Source: JAAZAI01 sp050942875 (GTDB lineage: Bacteria > Verrucomicrobiota > Kiritimatiellia > RFP12 > UBA3636). From it: a DNA stretch of 26,512 nucleotides. Shown here one piece after another: positions 14,634 to 23,800 of this stretch (within the stretch, counting starts at the first letter, position 1; every line of letters begins with the position of its first letter). A program made the position numbers and the translations under genes. The notes below the pieces were generated by a model. The model did not search any database and had not been told where the DNA came from. It saw only the letters and a program-made list of their open reading frames with translations. The stretch is from NCBI GenBank assembly GCA_050942875.1, contig JBMNOD010000047.1, positions 1-26,512 on the forward strand, read 5' to 3'.

Positions 14634-15497
14634 CTACTTCTTCTTGAGTTTCTTCAGGTGTTCGACGACCTCGACGCGGTCTTCCCGGCAGGTGATGCCG
14701 AACCATTCGGACTCGGTGCGCAGGACCTTGACCTTGACGCGTCCGGCGCGCAGGAATTCGCCCAGCGCGGTCGGCACCTGGAATTCGGCCTTGGGCTGCG
14801 CGACGTTGGCCTTGAGGAAGGCCGGGAAGGCCGCTTCGAGCATGTCGATGTAGGAGCGCTTGAAGCCGAACATGTTCATGGAGACGAGCGTGTCGTCGGG
14901 GAAGGCGTCGTCGCCGTCGCGCACGACGCCGTCGTCGCCGCGCTGGAGCGCGAGGCGTTCGCGGATGTCGACGAGCATGCCGTCGCCGTCGACGGTGCAG
15001 ATGCCGCGCGAGACGCCGCCGAACTTGGAGAGCGTCTTGTCGAGGCGGTACGCCACCATGCAGTGGGTGTAGGGCTCGGAGGCGGTGGCGTCGAGGAAGC
15101 CGGCGTTGAGGCGGAACGCCTCGGCGCCGTAGAAGTCGTCGGCGTTGACGACGGCGAAGGAGCCGGTGACGATGCGGCGGGCCGCGAGGACGGCGTGCGC
15201 GGTGCCCCAGGGCTTCACGCGGTCGGGCGGCGGGGAGAAGCCCGGCGGCAGGTCGTCGAGATCCTGCATGGCGTAGCGGACGTCCGCGACGGCTTCCCAT
15301 TTGCGGCCGACGATGTCGCGGAAGTCCTTTTCGATGTCGCGGCGGATGACGAAGACGATGCGGCTGAAGCCGGCGTCGAGGGCGTCGTCGACGCTGTAGT
15401 CGAGGATGAATTCGCCCTTGGGTCCGACGGGATCCATTTGCTTGAGGCCGCCATAGCGGCTTCCCATGCCGGCGGCGAGGACAACGAGACTTTTCAT
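14634..15497 (-). CDS. Sugar-phosphate nucleotidyltransferase
   Basis: The 287-residue product has a nucleotidyltransferase fold that would join a sugar phosphate to an NTP. The N-terminal nucleotide-binding loop is LAAGMGSRYGGLKQMDPVGP; the metal-binding region is AVVNADDFYG; a KPWGTAHAVL motif precedes it. Residues 260-280 (WFGITCREDRVEVV) fit a known uncharacterised group of bacterial sugar nucleotidyltransferases. The exact sugar is unknown. It lies 51 bp after pheT and 7 bp before gspG on the same strand and could supply activated sugars to surface glycan synthesis. Confidence 0.88.
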   Translation of the reverse strand: MKSLVVLAAGMGSRYGGLKQMDPVGPKGEFILDYSVDDALDAGFSRIVFVIRRDIEKDFRDIVGRKWEAVADVRYAMQDLDDLPPGFSPPPDRVKPWGTAHAVLAARRIVTGSFAVVNADDFYGAEAFRLNAGFLDATASEPYTHCMVAYRLDKTLSKFGGVSRGICTVDGDGMLVDIRERLALQRGDDGVVRDGDDAFPDDTLVSMNMFGFKRSYIDMLEAAFPAFLKANVAQPKAEFQVPTALGEFLRAGRVKVKVLRTESEWFGITCREDRVEVVEHLKKLKKK

Positions 15498-15548
15498 TGA
15501 AAATTGGCTTTCTGTTGGTGCGTTGGCGTATGAAAACGGGCGGGGCGG

Positions 15549-17957
15549 TCAGCCTTCCCGGATTTCGAGGGCGAGGGCGGCTTTGAGCGCGTCCTTGATC
15601 TTGTTGTGGAAGGCGTTGGCCTCCTCGTCCGTGAGGGTGCGCCCGGCGGCGCGGTAGGTGAGGCTGTAGGCGAGGCTGGTCTTGCCGGCGCCGAGGCTTC
15701 TGCCCTTGAAGATGTCGAACAGGCGCACGTCCTCGAGCTCCGGCGGCGCGGCCTTGCGGATGGTCTTGAGGATTTGCTCGTGCGTGACGCCGTCGCCGGC
15801 GACGAGGGCGATGTCGCGCGTCGTGGCGGGGAAGGCGGGGACGTCCCTGGCGGCGACCACCTTGAAGACGTTGCCCAGGATGGCGTCGCGCCGGATTTCG
15901 GCGACGACGAGCGGCGAGGCGATGCGCCAGTGGCGGCGCAGGGCGCCGGCGACGAGGCCGATGACGCCGGCCTCGCGGCCGGCGATGATGATCCGGGCGG
16001 CGAAGCCGGGCTCGAAGCCTTCGGCCGCGACCGGCTCCAGCCGCATCTGCGGGGCGTGGAGGCGCGCGAGCAGCGCTTCGAGCGCGCCCTTGAGCCAGAG
16101 CGCGGATTCGGACGGCTCGACGGCGCGGGCGCTGTCGAGGCCGCTGCGGCCGGCGAAGCCCATGACGCCGACGCAGACGCGGTCCTCTTCGGCGATGGCG
16201 CCCTTGGCGTCCTTGAAGAACACGCGCCCCATCTCGAAGAGGGCGGCCGTGGCGTTGCCGTGCGCGTTGTTGCCGCCCATCGTCTCGACCATCTGCGGGA
16301 CGAGCGAATCGCGCAGCACCGAGTTGTCGGCGCTGACGGGGTTGGGCAGGACGACGCGGCGGCCGGCGGCGGAGGGGGTGAGGGCGTCGAGCGTGGCCGG
16401 CGCGGTGAAGCTGTAGTTCATGATCTCGGAGAAGCCGAGGGCGACGAGCGTGTGGCGGCAGGCCGAGGCGGCGCGCGCGGGCGAGTCGTCGGCGTCCGGC
16501 ACGATGGTCGTGGCGGGGAGGACGTCGGGGAGCGCGTCGAGGCCGCTCATGCGCGCGACTTCCTCGATGAGATCCGCCTCGCAATCGACATCGACGCGGC
16601 AGGTGGGGACGGCGAACGTGGCCGTGGCGTCCGTGGAGGATTCGAGCGCGAAGCCGAGGCTGGCGAGGATGGCGACCTGCCGGTCGGCGGGGATGTCCAG
16701 GCCGATGACTTCGCAGGCGCGGCGGAAGCGCAGGGTGACGCGGGTCTTCTCCTTGGGGCGAGCGTCGGCTTCGACGACGCCCTCGGCCACGACGCCGTTG
16801 GCGTGGCGGACGAGCAGGGCGCAGGCGCGGCGGCTGGCCCAGTCCGTGAGGAAGGGGTCGACGCCGCGTTCGAAGCGGTGCGAGGATTCCGTGCGCATGC
16901 CGAGGGCCGTGGCCGTGCGCTTGACGGACGGCGCGGCGAAGCTCGCGCTTTCGAGGAGGACGGCGCGCGTCTCGGGGCGGATTTCGCTGCCTTCGCCGCC
17001 CATGACCCCGGCGATGGCGAGCGGGCCGGCGGTGTCGGCGATGAGGAGCGTGTCGGCGTCCAGCGCGCGCTCGACGTCGTCGAGCGTCTTGATCTTCTCG
17101 CCGTCGGTCGCGTTGCGGACGTGGATGGCGTGGTCGGCGACCTGGTCGTAGTCGAACGTGTGCAGCGGCTGGCCGCATTCGAGCATGACGTAGTTGGAGA
17201 CGTCCACGACGACGTCGATGGAGCGCATGCCGCAGAGTTCGAGGCGGCGGCGCATCCAGTCGGGGCTGGGGAGGCGCTCGACGTGCGTCAGGACGCGCGC
17301 GAGGTAGTGAGGGCACTGCGCCGGGTTGTGGACGGTCACGCTGCAGAGGTCGGCCGCTTTCCGGCCGGAGACGGGGAAGTCGATGGCGGGCATCTTGAGC
17401 GGGCGCCCCAGGATGGCGGCGAACTCGCGGGCGATGCCGATGATGCTGAGGCAGTCGGGGCGGTTCCAGGTGATTTCGACGTCGAAGACGGTTTCCGCCT
17501 CGCCGTAGATTTCGGCGAGCGGGGTGCCCGGCTTCGTGGCGGGATCCATCTCCAGGATGCCCTCGTGGTCGCCGGAAAGGCCGAGCTCGCGGCCGGAGCA
17601 GAGCATGCCGAAGGATTCGACGCCGCGCAGCTTGCCCTTCTTGATGGCCGTGCCGTCGGCCATGACGGCGCCGATGCGGGCGAAGGGCACGACGATGCCG
17701 GCGCGGCAGTTGGGGGCGCCGCAGACGACCTGCGTCTCGGCGTCGCCGTCGAAGACGCGGGCGACGTGGAGGTGGTCGGAATCGGGGTGCGGGGCGCAGG
17801 CGCGGACTTCGCCGGCGACGATGTTGTCGAAGCACGGGCCGACCTGTTCGATGCCTTCGATCTCGATCCCGGCGAACGTGATGCGTTCGGCGAGTTCCTG
17901 GACGGAAAGGTCTGCGATGTCGATGTAGTCGGATAGCCAGCTTACGGGGAGTTTCAT
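15549..17957 (-). CDS. pheT: Phenylalanyl-tRNA synthetase beta subunit
   Basis: PheT pairs with PheS as an alpha2-beta2 enzyme that charges tRNA-Phe. The 802-residue length is standard. It begins KLPVSWLSDYIDI, has the EMAP/OB tRNA-binding domain at about 40-150 (VCGAPNCRAG, GMLCSGRELG), the B3/B4 editing region at about 210-380, B5 at about 400-470, and the anticodon-binding FDX-ACB domain at the C-terminus (FPATTRDIALV, then SLTYRAAGRTLTDEEAN). No pheS is adjacent; the upstream gene is a HAD hydrolase, so the alpha subunit must be elsewhere. The 128-bp upstream spacer holds a candidate promoter. Confidence 0.97.
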   Translation of the reverse strand: MKLPVSWLSDYIDIADLSVQELAERITFAGIEIEGIEQVGPCFDNIVAGEVRACAPHPDSDHLHVARVFDGDAETQVVCGAPNCRAGIVVPFARIGAVMADGTAIKKGKLRGVESFGMLCSGRELGLSGDHEGILEMDPATKPGTPLAEIYGEAETVFDVEITWNRPDCLSIIGIAREFAAILGRPLKMPAIDFPVSGRKAADLCSVTVHNPAQCPHYLARVLTHVERLPSPDWMRRRLELCGMRSIDVVVDVSNYVMLECGQPLHTFDYDQVADHAIHVRNATDGEKIKTLDDVERALDADTLLIADTAGPLAIAGVMGGEGSEIRPETRAVLLESASFAAPSVKRTATALGMRTESSHRFERGVDPFLTDWASRRACALLVRHANGVVAEGVVEADARPKEKTRVTLRFRRACEVIGLDIPADRQVAILASLGFALESSTDATATFAVPTCRVDVDCEADLIEEVARMSGLDALPDVLPATTIVPDADDSPARAASACRHTLVALGFSEIMNYSFTAPATLDALTPSAAGRRVVLPNPVSADNSVLRDSLVPQMVETMGGNNAHGNATAALFEMGRVFFKDAKGAIAEEDRVCVGVMGFAGRSGLDSARAVEPSESALWLKGALEALLARLHAPQMRLEPVAAEGFEPGFAARIIIAGREAGVIGLVAGALRRHWRIASPLVVAEIRRDAILGNVFKVVAARDVPAFPATTRDIALVAGDGVTHEQILKTIRKAAPPELEDVRLFDIFKGRSLGAGKTSLAYSLTYRAAGRTLTDEEANAFHNKIKDALKAALALEIREG

Positions 17958-18057
17958 GCTCGGAGTCTCGGGGTGCGAATCGAGGGGACGGCGGCGGGAC
18001 GGGCTTTTCTGCCAAGAGAATCGCCGGAATCAGCGCTGAACCGCTTTTTTGAATTTG

Positions 18058-18089
18058 TCTATAGTCGCACAAACGCGTCGAAATGTCAA
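18058..18089 (-). promoter_or_regulatory. Weak candidate promoter upstream of pheT
   Basis: On the minus strand a perfect TTGACA (18084-18089) is followed after 20 bp by TATAGA (18058-18063). The long spacing makes it suboptimal. It overlaps the end of the HAD gene, about 100 bp before the pheT start. Confidence 0.3.
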
Positions 18090-18766
18090 TTTGACTTGCA
18101 CCCGAAGAAGGCGGGGACGTTCGCGATGGAGTCGAGCACGTCGCAGCCGCAGGCGAGCAGGCGCTCCTGGGACTGGTAGCCGCAGGCGAGGAGCAGGCAT
18201 TGGCAGCCGGCGGCGTCGGCGACTTCCTTGTCGTGCGTGGTGTCGCCGACGATCCAGACGTCGTCGAAGGGGCCTCCGATGCGGGCGAAAAGCGATTCGG
18301 CGAGGTGGACTTTCGAGGCGGCGCCGTGGTTGTCGAGGCCCTTGACGTTGCAGAAGAAGTCGCGGAGGCCGTGGCGGGCGAGCGAGGCGTCGAGCGTGGA
18401 CTGCTCCGAGGCCGAGAGCACGGACATGGCGACGCCGTTGTCGTGCAGGGCTTCGAGGGCGGCGCGGGCGCCGTGGAAGAGTTCGTAGGGTTCGTCGCGG
18501 AGGAAGGCGTCGATGAAGTCCTTGGAGAGGCGTTCCCAGTTCTCCTGCTCCAGCTTGAAGCCGAGGGCGGTGTAGTAGTTGCGGACGGGGAAGGAGAACA
18601 GGCGGCGGTGCCGGTCGATGTCGACGGTCGGGAGGCCGCGCTGGACGAGCAGGTGGTTGATGCCGTTCACGGCGGCGTGGACGTCGTCTTGCAGCGTGCC
18701 GTTCCAGTCCCAGACGATGTGCCGGGGGCGGGGATGGCCGGCGGTTTCGAGTTCGGTTCGCTTCAT
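18086..18766 (-). CDS. HAD-superfamily hydrolase, phosphoglycolate phosphatase-like
   Basis: The 226-residue product has the four HAD motifs: HIVWDWNGTL (nucleophile Asp20), SVLSAS around residue 116, a Lys in NHGAASK, and VWIVGDTTHDKEVADAAG. An alpha-helical cap lies between motifs I and II. The second residue of the usual D-x-D pair, the general acid of phosphatases, is Asn22. That pattern (DWNGTL) recurs in a subset of Gph-like proteins, so the reaction is uncertain. The frame runs on upstream, but the ATG at 18766 immediately before MKRTELE fits the family length. It may be co-transcribed with pheT. Confidence 0.87.
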   Translation of the reverse strand: MKRTELETAGHPRPRHIVWDWNGTLQDDVHAAVNGINHLLVQRGLPTVDIDRHRRLFSFPVRNYYTALGFKLEQENWERLSKDFIDAFLRDEPYELFHGARAALEALHDNGVAMSVLSASEQSTLDASLARHGLRDFFCNVKGLDNHGAASKVHLAESLFARIGGPFDDVWIVGDTTHDKEVADAAGCQCLLLACGYQSQERLLACGCDVLDSIANVPAFFGCKSN

Positions 18767-18834
18767 GGCGGGTATGATACCGGATTGGCGGCGGAAAGGG
18801 AAGCGGGGGGGGGCGGCCCGGGGCGGGGGGCCGC

Positions 18835-18858
18835 CGGCAATCGCCCGGGCGATTGCCG
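18835..18858. repeat. 24-bp perfect palindrome
   Basis: The half-site CGGCAATCGCCC is followed directly by its exact reverse complement, with no loop. The palindrome lies about 70 bp upstream of the HAD gene start and could be an operator or a dispersed repeat. Confidence 0.75.
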
Positions 18859-19352
18859 ACGCTTGGCGGCCAGGGGCTGTCGAGACGCTGCCACGTTCGC
18901 GCGCTCGTGCTCGTTCGGAAAAGCTGAAGCTTGAACGGGTGCCGCTTCGCTCGCCCGTCGTGAGCCGTGTCGATGGGGGCTGCGGTCTCCGCAGGCTGCC
19001 CGCCGCGGAGGGCTTTACGGGTGGGCGCGGAACGGTACGCGGCGCTGAGCGAAACCAATGATCAGACTGATCCGACTGATCCAACCCCCCCCCCCCTGGC
19101 CGCTAGCCGCTCTCTTCGACAAAGTTCGCGCCAAAGCCGCCTTTCGGCTCTAGCCGCTGGTTGCCTGCCGCTGTGCGGGAACGGTTTTGCGACTGGAGGT
19201 GCATACTTTTGAATGCACTCATTGTCTGGTGGCGTGGGGGTGTCGAGACGCGGCCACGATGGTGCGGTTTGGGCAGGATGTGCGCCTATAGACGGTGTTT
19301 CATGGCGACGTCGCGGGTGCGTCAGGCGATGGACGGCAAGGTCTTGTGTGGG

Positions 19353-19370
19353 TTTGGCATGGCTTATGCT
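19353..19370 (+). promoter_or_regulatory. Candidate sigma-54 type promoter for exbB
   Basis: TTTGGCATGGCTTATGCT has GG and GC exactly 10 bp apart, as in -24/-12 promoters, and lies about 80 bp before the exbB start. It differs from the usual consensus at two positions. No activator gene is seen nearby. Confidence 0.25.
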
Positions 19371-19446
19371 CAAGGCATGGAACATCCGTCTTCGGCACGA
19401 GCCGCAGCGGCTGGTTTCAACTTTTTTCATTCATTCGGAGTAAAAC

Positions 19447-20244
19447 ATGTTTCGCTTCATTTTGGCTATGGCAGCAGTGATGATTGCAGCGGCATCGGCA
19501 GATGTTTCGTCCGCCCAGGGGCCGACGTCGGAAGTCGATGTGGCGCTTTCGGGTTCGGATACGAATGTGGTGGCCGCGATCGAGGGCGAGGTTGCGCCGA
19601 CGCCGGAAAAGACGGCGCTGGATCAGTGGGTGACCTGGTGCATCCAGGGCGGCCGGACGATGATCTTCCTTGGCGCGCTCTCGATCCTCGGGCTTGGCTG
19701 CGCGCTGGAACGCGCCTTCAATCTGCGTTTGAAGCGGATCGTGCCGGAAGGTTTTTCATCGAAAATCGTGTCGCTCTGGCGCGACGACAAGATCGACGAA
19801 GTCCGCGCGGTGTGCGCCAAGGACCGCAGCATGCTGGCGCGCGTGGTGGAGACGATGCTGGAGCACGCCGAGAGCACCGACTTCCAGGAGGTCAAGATGT
19901 TCGCGGAGGACAAGGCCAGCCGCGAGCTGCGCCTGGAAAACCGCAAGTCCGCCATGCTGGCGACGGTGGCGACGCTGTCGCCGCTGCTGGGCCTCTTCGG
20001 CACGGTGGTCGGCCTGCTGGGCGCGTTCACGACGGTCGCGGCCGTCGGCGAGATGGGCAATCCGGCGATTCTGGCCGACGACATCAGCAAGGCGCTCATC
20101 ACGACGGTGGCTGGTCTGGCGATTTCGATGCCGGCGCTTTTCATGCACAACATCATCAAGCACCGGCTGGGTCTCTACGCCGTGATCCTGGAGGAAGAGG
20201 TCAGCGACCTGGTCCACAACCTCTTCATCAGGATTTCCCACTGA
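19447..20244 (+). CDS. exbB: ExbB/TolQ/MotA-family proton channel protein
   Basis: ExbB-type proteins form a pentameric inner-membrane channel with ExbD and convert proton flow into movement of a TonB- or TolA-like partner. The 265-residue product has a cleavable-looking signal (about 1-24) and a periplasmic linker, then helix 1 near 70-92 (TMIFLGALSILGLGCALERA). The conserved pair of helices follows: MLATVATLSPLLGLFGTVVGL, with G-T-V-x-G, and ALITTVAGLAISMPALFMHN. A GGAG site lies 6 nt before the ATG. exbD follows after 63 bp. It could also be named tolQ; the neighbours do not settle which. Confidence 0.93.
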   Translation: MFRFILAMAAVMIAAASADVSSAQGPTSEVDVALSGSDTNVVAAIEGEVAPTPEKTALDQWVTWCIQGGRTMIFLGALSILGLGCALERAFNLRLKRIVPEGFSSKIVSLWRDDKIDEVRAVCAKDRSMLARVVETMLEHAESTDFQEVKMFAEDKASRELRLENRKSAMLATVATLSPLLGLFGTVVGLLGAFTTVAAVGEMGNPAILADDISKALITTVAGLAISMPALFMHNIIKHRLGLYAVILEEEVSDLVHNLFIRISH

Positions 20245-20307
20245 TCCGTCCGCGCGCTGGTTTTCGCGCGCATCTGTCATTCACCACCCCTCAGGAGAAT
20301 TCTCGAG

Positions 20308-20730
20308 ATGGCCGTCAAATTTGAAGACGAGGAGCCTGTTGAAATCCAGATGACGTCGCTCATCGACTGCGTCTTTCTGCTGCTGATCTTTTTCTTGGTT
20401 TCCTCCCAGATGAAGAAGATCGAAAAGGAGCTGCCCATTGAGCTGCCGCACGCGAACGCGACACGGCAGGTCAAGGCGCATCCCGAGCTGACGACGGTTT
20501 CCGTCGATCGCAACGGCGGGCTTTACGTCAATTCGCGTCCGGTGGGCGCTGAAGGCCTTCGCGCCCAGTTGCGCGAGGCCGCGCGCGAGCATCCGAACAT
20601 GCGCATCCGCCTCAATGGCGATGTCTTCGCGCCGTTCCGTTCGATCGTCCATGTGCTCGACGTCTGCCAAGGCGAGGGGCTGACGGTGGTGGGCATCAAC
20701 ACCGCCGTTGACATCAAGGCCCAGAAGTAG
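20308..20730 (+). CDS. exbD: ExbD/TolR-family protein
   Basis: ExbD is the second stator component and carries the proton-accepting Asp. The 140-residue product has a short acidic cytoplasmic N-terminus, one helix at about 17-36 (SLIDCVFLLLIFFLVSS) with that Asp at residue 20, and a periplasmic domain. Its end (DVFAPFRSIVHVLDVCQGEGL) is the family's typical C-terminal motif. AGGAG precedes the ATG by 10 nt. The third gene of the set starts 16 bp after its stop. Confidence 0.94.
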   Translation: MAVKFEDEEPVEIQMTSLIDCVFLLLIFFLVSSQMKKIEKELPIELPHANATRQVKAHPELTTVSVDRNGGLYVNSRPVGAEGLRAQLREAAREHPNMRIRLNGDVFAPFRSIVHVLDVCQGEGLTVVGINTAVDIKAQK

Positions 20731-20746
20731 GCGGGGAAGGGACGGC

Positions 20747-23581
20747 ATGCAGGCGGGAACCGACTTCCAGGCGCAGATGTTCGCCGATGACGTTCGCCGA
20801 CGCGAACGTCGGCGGCAGTACGCGCTGCCGGTCTGGCAGGTCCTTTCGATTGTGCTGCACGGGCTGGGCTTCATCTGTCTCGTCCTGTTCACGCCCTTGC
20901 GCGAAATCGTCGTCCCGGAGCCGAAGGATGTCAAGTCGGATCCCAACCTGACGGCAACGCAGTACGAGGCTCTGGCCGAGAACGTCCAGACGATCCGCCT
21001 CAATGAGCTGGTGGAGCAGCTGGATTCGCTCCAGATCATTCTTCACAACATGGACATGATGAAGAATGAGATATTGAAAGACTACGATGCCTTCGCCGAT
21101 GCCGAGCGGGACAATTCGCGCGAGCAAGTGAAGGAGCTGCTTTCGCGCGTCGTGGCCGAGCAGGAGAAGGCGCTGGCCTCGCAAGCGGAAGCGGAAGCCG
21201 ACGTCGAGACGATCGCCAAGGCTCAGTCCGAGAACATTGCCGATACGAACACGACGGCCAAGATCGCCGCCGCCCTCGATGCCGCCCGCCCGGTGTTTGC
21301 CGCTGTCGATGCCGCGCAGGCCAATGCGCAGCACCTGATGGACCAGGCGGCCGTGAAGGCCGAGTTCGCGGGACTTTCGACGACGGCCGAGATCGCCTCG
21401 GCCTTGCGCGACATCCAGCTCAACGCCAACACGATGCAGCGCGAGTTCCAAGTCAATTTGCAAAACCAGGTCGGCGCGGTCACGAGTCACCCACAAACGC
21501 TCAAGCGCGTCGCCAATCTTGAGGAGTCCGTCAAGACGACGTCGGAACAGCTCGCCGAGACCATCAAGACCGAGAAGGAGCAGCAGCGCAAGGATGCCGA
21601 GTTGAAACGCGAGATTTCGAAGGGCGAAAAACAGGTTTCGACGTTGAAGGCGACAGCCGAGAAGCAGAAGGCCGAGGAAAAGCTCAAGTCCGAGCAGGTC
21701 AAGACCGCTGTTGCCGCTGCTGACGAGGCTCGCCGTGCGTCGGCCGAAGCCGAGAAGCAGAGGAAGGCGACGGAGTCCGCCTCGCGCGAGGCGACGACCG
21801 CGGCCGCCCAGGCGCAGAAAGCGGCCGATGCCGCCCAGGCCAAGGCCGAGAAGCAGCCCGATCCCGCGGAAAAGGAAGCGGCGGCGAAGGCCGCCGAGTC
21901 GGCCAGGATCGCGGCGGCGGCGCGCGACGCCAAGGCGGCTGAAATGAAGCAGGCGGTAGACGCGGCCACGAAAAAGGCCGATGAGCTTCGCAAGGCCGAC
22001 GAGGCCGTCAAGGTGGCGCGGGAGGCCGAGAAAAAGGCGAAGGACGCCACAGCGTCGGCCGAAGGCGCGGTGCGGAAGGGGACACGGGCACTCGAGCAGA
22101 AACGCCGGGATGCGCGATCGGTCGAGCAGGCGCTGACGCGGACTGAACAGCAACGGAAGCGTCTTGAAGAGGATCTGCCCGCCCGCAAGGACGAGCTGAA
22201 GCAGGCGAAGACGCGCAAGACGGAGGTCGAGGCGTTGTCGCGGAAGATTCCCAGGGAAATTCCGGCGGCCCAGCGCGACACCATCGCCGCGCAGAAAGCC
22301 CTGGTCGAGAAAGTCAAGGAGCTGGCGAAGCTCGCGGATTCTGAAGTCCCCGACCAGCGCCCCCTGGCAAAGCCGGAATTCGAGCCCGATCCTGATTCGT
22401 ACAAGAACGTGTTGACGATGGACATCGTCGAAGCCTACGAGACGGCCAGGCAGCTTGAGGAGAAGATTACCGAGTCGTATCGCGAGATCAAGTCCGCGGA
22501 ATCCGCCATCATCCGCAAGATGTCCTACCAGGCCGCTTCGAAGTTGACGGATGTGGCCAAGGTCGTCCGCATCGAGGCCGACAGCGAGCTGCTGCGCAGC
22601 GACGTTCGCGATCGCGAGACGTTTGACAGGCAGAAGGCCGAAGCGACGAAACTGATTGCCGAGACGGACAGCATCGTCGAGACGTCGACGATGATCATGA
22701 AGTCGGCGATCGAAATCACGGGCGTCAAGGGGAACGAACATGCGCAACGCGCGAGTCGCGAAGATCGTCTGCAACGCATGTACGAGCTCTCCGGCATGAG
22801 TGCGGAGATGACCGCCGCCGCCGCTGAAAGCGACGTGGAGAAGGCGAAGGACCTCTCCCAGTTGATGGAGCAGGCGCATCATGGTGGAGCCGATTCCAAG
22901 TCCATGAAGGGGGGGGCGGCTGATCGCGAAGAGGAGGCGAGGGTTGCCGCCCGCCCGTCTCCGTCAGGATTGAAATCTCCGCTTCCCGGTATTTTAGGCG
23001 GATTCAGTTCGACGACGGTTGAGAATGTCCCGGGCAACATCATCAAGTTTTCGGCCAGCGCGAATCCAGCCATGGGCGGTGTGCCCACGCAGTGGATGTA
23101 CGTGAATTCGTGGTATGTGATCGGGCCCTTCCCGAACCCCGACCGCATCAACATCCGCCGCCGGTTCCCGCCCGAGACGGTCGTCGATCTCGACGCCACC
23201 TATCTTGGCAAGGACAACCGCGTCGTCAAATGGAAGTTCGAGCAGGCCCAGTCGTCTGTTGCGCGTCGGGAGCATCAGGCGTATGTCGTGCCTTCCACGT
23301 CGGAGCCCTATGGGATCTGGTATGCCTATACTGAAGTCTTCGTGGATCAAGAGTGCGATGTCTGGATCGCCGTGGGCAGCGATGATCGTTCGGATCTGTG
23401 GATCAACGATCTGCACGTCTGGGGAAGCAGCAACGAATTGAAGGTTTGGCGCATCAACGAAGGCTTCCGAAAGGTCCACCTCAGGCAGGGCCGCAATCGC
23501 TTCCTCGCTCGAATCGAAAACGGCTGGCATGTGATCGGCTGGTCGGTCTGCATCGCCCTGACGGAGGATGGGGCGTTGTAA
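20747..23581 (+). CDS. Giant TolA-shaped protein: N-terminal helix, long coiled coil, C-terminal beta domain
   Basis: The 944-residue protein has a short basic cytoplasmic tail, a single helix at about 29-50 (WQVLSIVLHGLGFICLVLF), and about 700 residues of Ala/Lys/Glu/Arg-rich heptads with AEKQ/AEAEK repeats (densest at 280-480). It ends in a globular domain from about 770. That domain has WYVIGPFPN and SDDRSDLWINDLHVW (878-892), resembling PA14 or galactose-binding-like beta-sandwiches. This is the domain order of TolA (helix, long helical spacer, C-terminal domain), and the gene stands where tonB or tolA would follow exbBD. A proton-motive-force transducer reaching across the periplasm is the best inference. 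The frame opens at 20708, but ATG 20747 with GGAAGGGA is the start. Confidence 0.8.
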   Translation: MQAGTDFQAQMFADDVRRRERRRQYALPVWQVLSIVLHGLGFICLVLFTPLREIVVPEPKDVKSDPNLTATQYEALAENVQTIRLNELVEQLDSLQIILHNMDMMKNEILKDYDAFADAERDNSREQVKELLSRVVAEQEKALASQAEAEADVETIAKAQSENIADTNTTAKIAAALDAARPVFAAVDAAQANAQHLMDQAAVKAEFAGLSTTAEIASALRDIQLNANTMQREFQVNLQNQVGAVTSHPQTLKRVANLEESVKTTSEQLAETIKTEKEQQRKDAELKREISKGEKQVSTLKATAEKQKAEEKLKSEQVKTAVAAADEARRASAEAEKQRKATESASREATTAAAQAQKAADAAQAKAEKQPDPAEKEAAAKAAESARIAAAARDAKAAEMKQAVDAATKKADELRKADEAVKVAREAEKKAKDATASAEGAVRKGTRALEQKRRDARSVEQALTRTEQQRKRLEEDLPARKDELKQAKTRKTEVEALSRKIPREIPAAQRDTIAAQKALVEKVKELAKLADSEVPDQRPLAKPEFEPDPDSYKNVLTMDIVEAYETARQLEEKITESYREIKSAESAIIRKMSYQAASKLTDVAKVVRIEADSELLRSDVRDRETFDRQKAEATKLIAETDSIVETSTMIMKSAIEITGVKGNEHAQRASREDRLQRMYELSGMSAEMTAAAAESDVEKAKDLSQLMEQAHHGGADSKSMKGGAADREEEARVAARPSPSGLKSPLPGILGGFSSTTVENVPGNIIKFSASANPAMGGVPTQWMYVNSWYVIGPFPNPDRINIRRRFPPETVVDLDATYLGKDNRVVKWKFEQAQSSVARREHQAYVVPSTSEPYGIWYAYTEVFVDQECDVWIAVGSDDRSDLWINDLHVWGSSNELKVWRINEGFRKVHLRQGRNRFLARIENGWHVIGWSVCIALTEDGAL

Positions 23582-23800
23582 CTCGCTAGCCGCTCGTTTT
23601 AGTGAGGAGTGAGAAGAGCGTAGAGAGGAGTGTTGGCTGGGGACGCCCCAGACCCCGGTTTTATCTGCCGTGGCGGCTGCGCCGAGTTGGAAATGGCCAC
23701 GAAAAACACAGGCCGCTTCGCGGCAGGGGCTAGTGCCGTGGCGGCTGCGCCGAGTGGTTTTTGTCCACAGAAACACAGAAGCATAGGTGGCGCAGTCTTG

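Larger units (their letters stand above)
18767..19446. other. 680-bp repeat-rich spacer without a supported gene
   Basis: The spacer separates the divergent HAD and exbB genes. It holds a long palindrome (18835-18858), a 12-C run (19085-19096), two copies of TGTCGAGACGC[T/G]GCCACG (18878-18895 and 19241-19258), and a 30-bp element starting GTGTCGATGG at 18967. That element recurs at 23968 with 27 of 30 matches. Open frames here have no family features and cross the repeats, so I call none. Confidence 0.7.

Noticed and set aside
15606..17936. 776-residue plus-strand open frame opposite pheT
   Set aside because: Its Gly/Asp/Val/Arg-rich, domain-free composition mirrors the pheT third-codon GC bias.
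14116..18072. 1318-residue open frame on the minus strand
   Set aside because: It runs through pheT, the nucleotidyltransferase and gspG in another frame and is almost all Arg/Pro/His, a GC-rich shadow.
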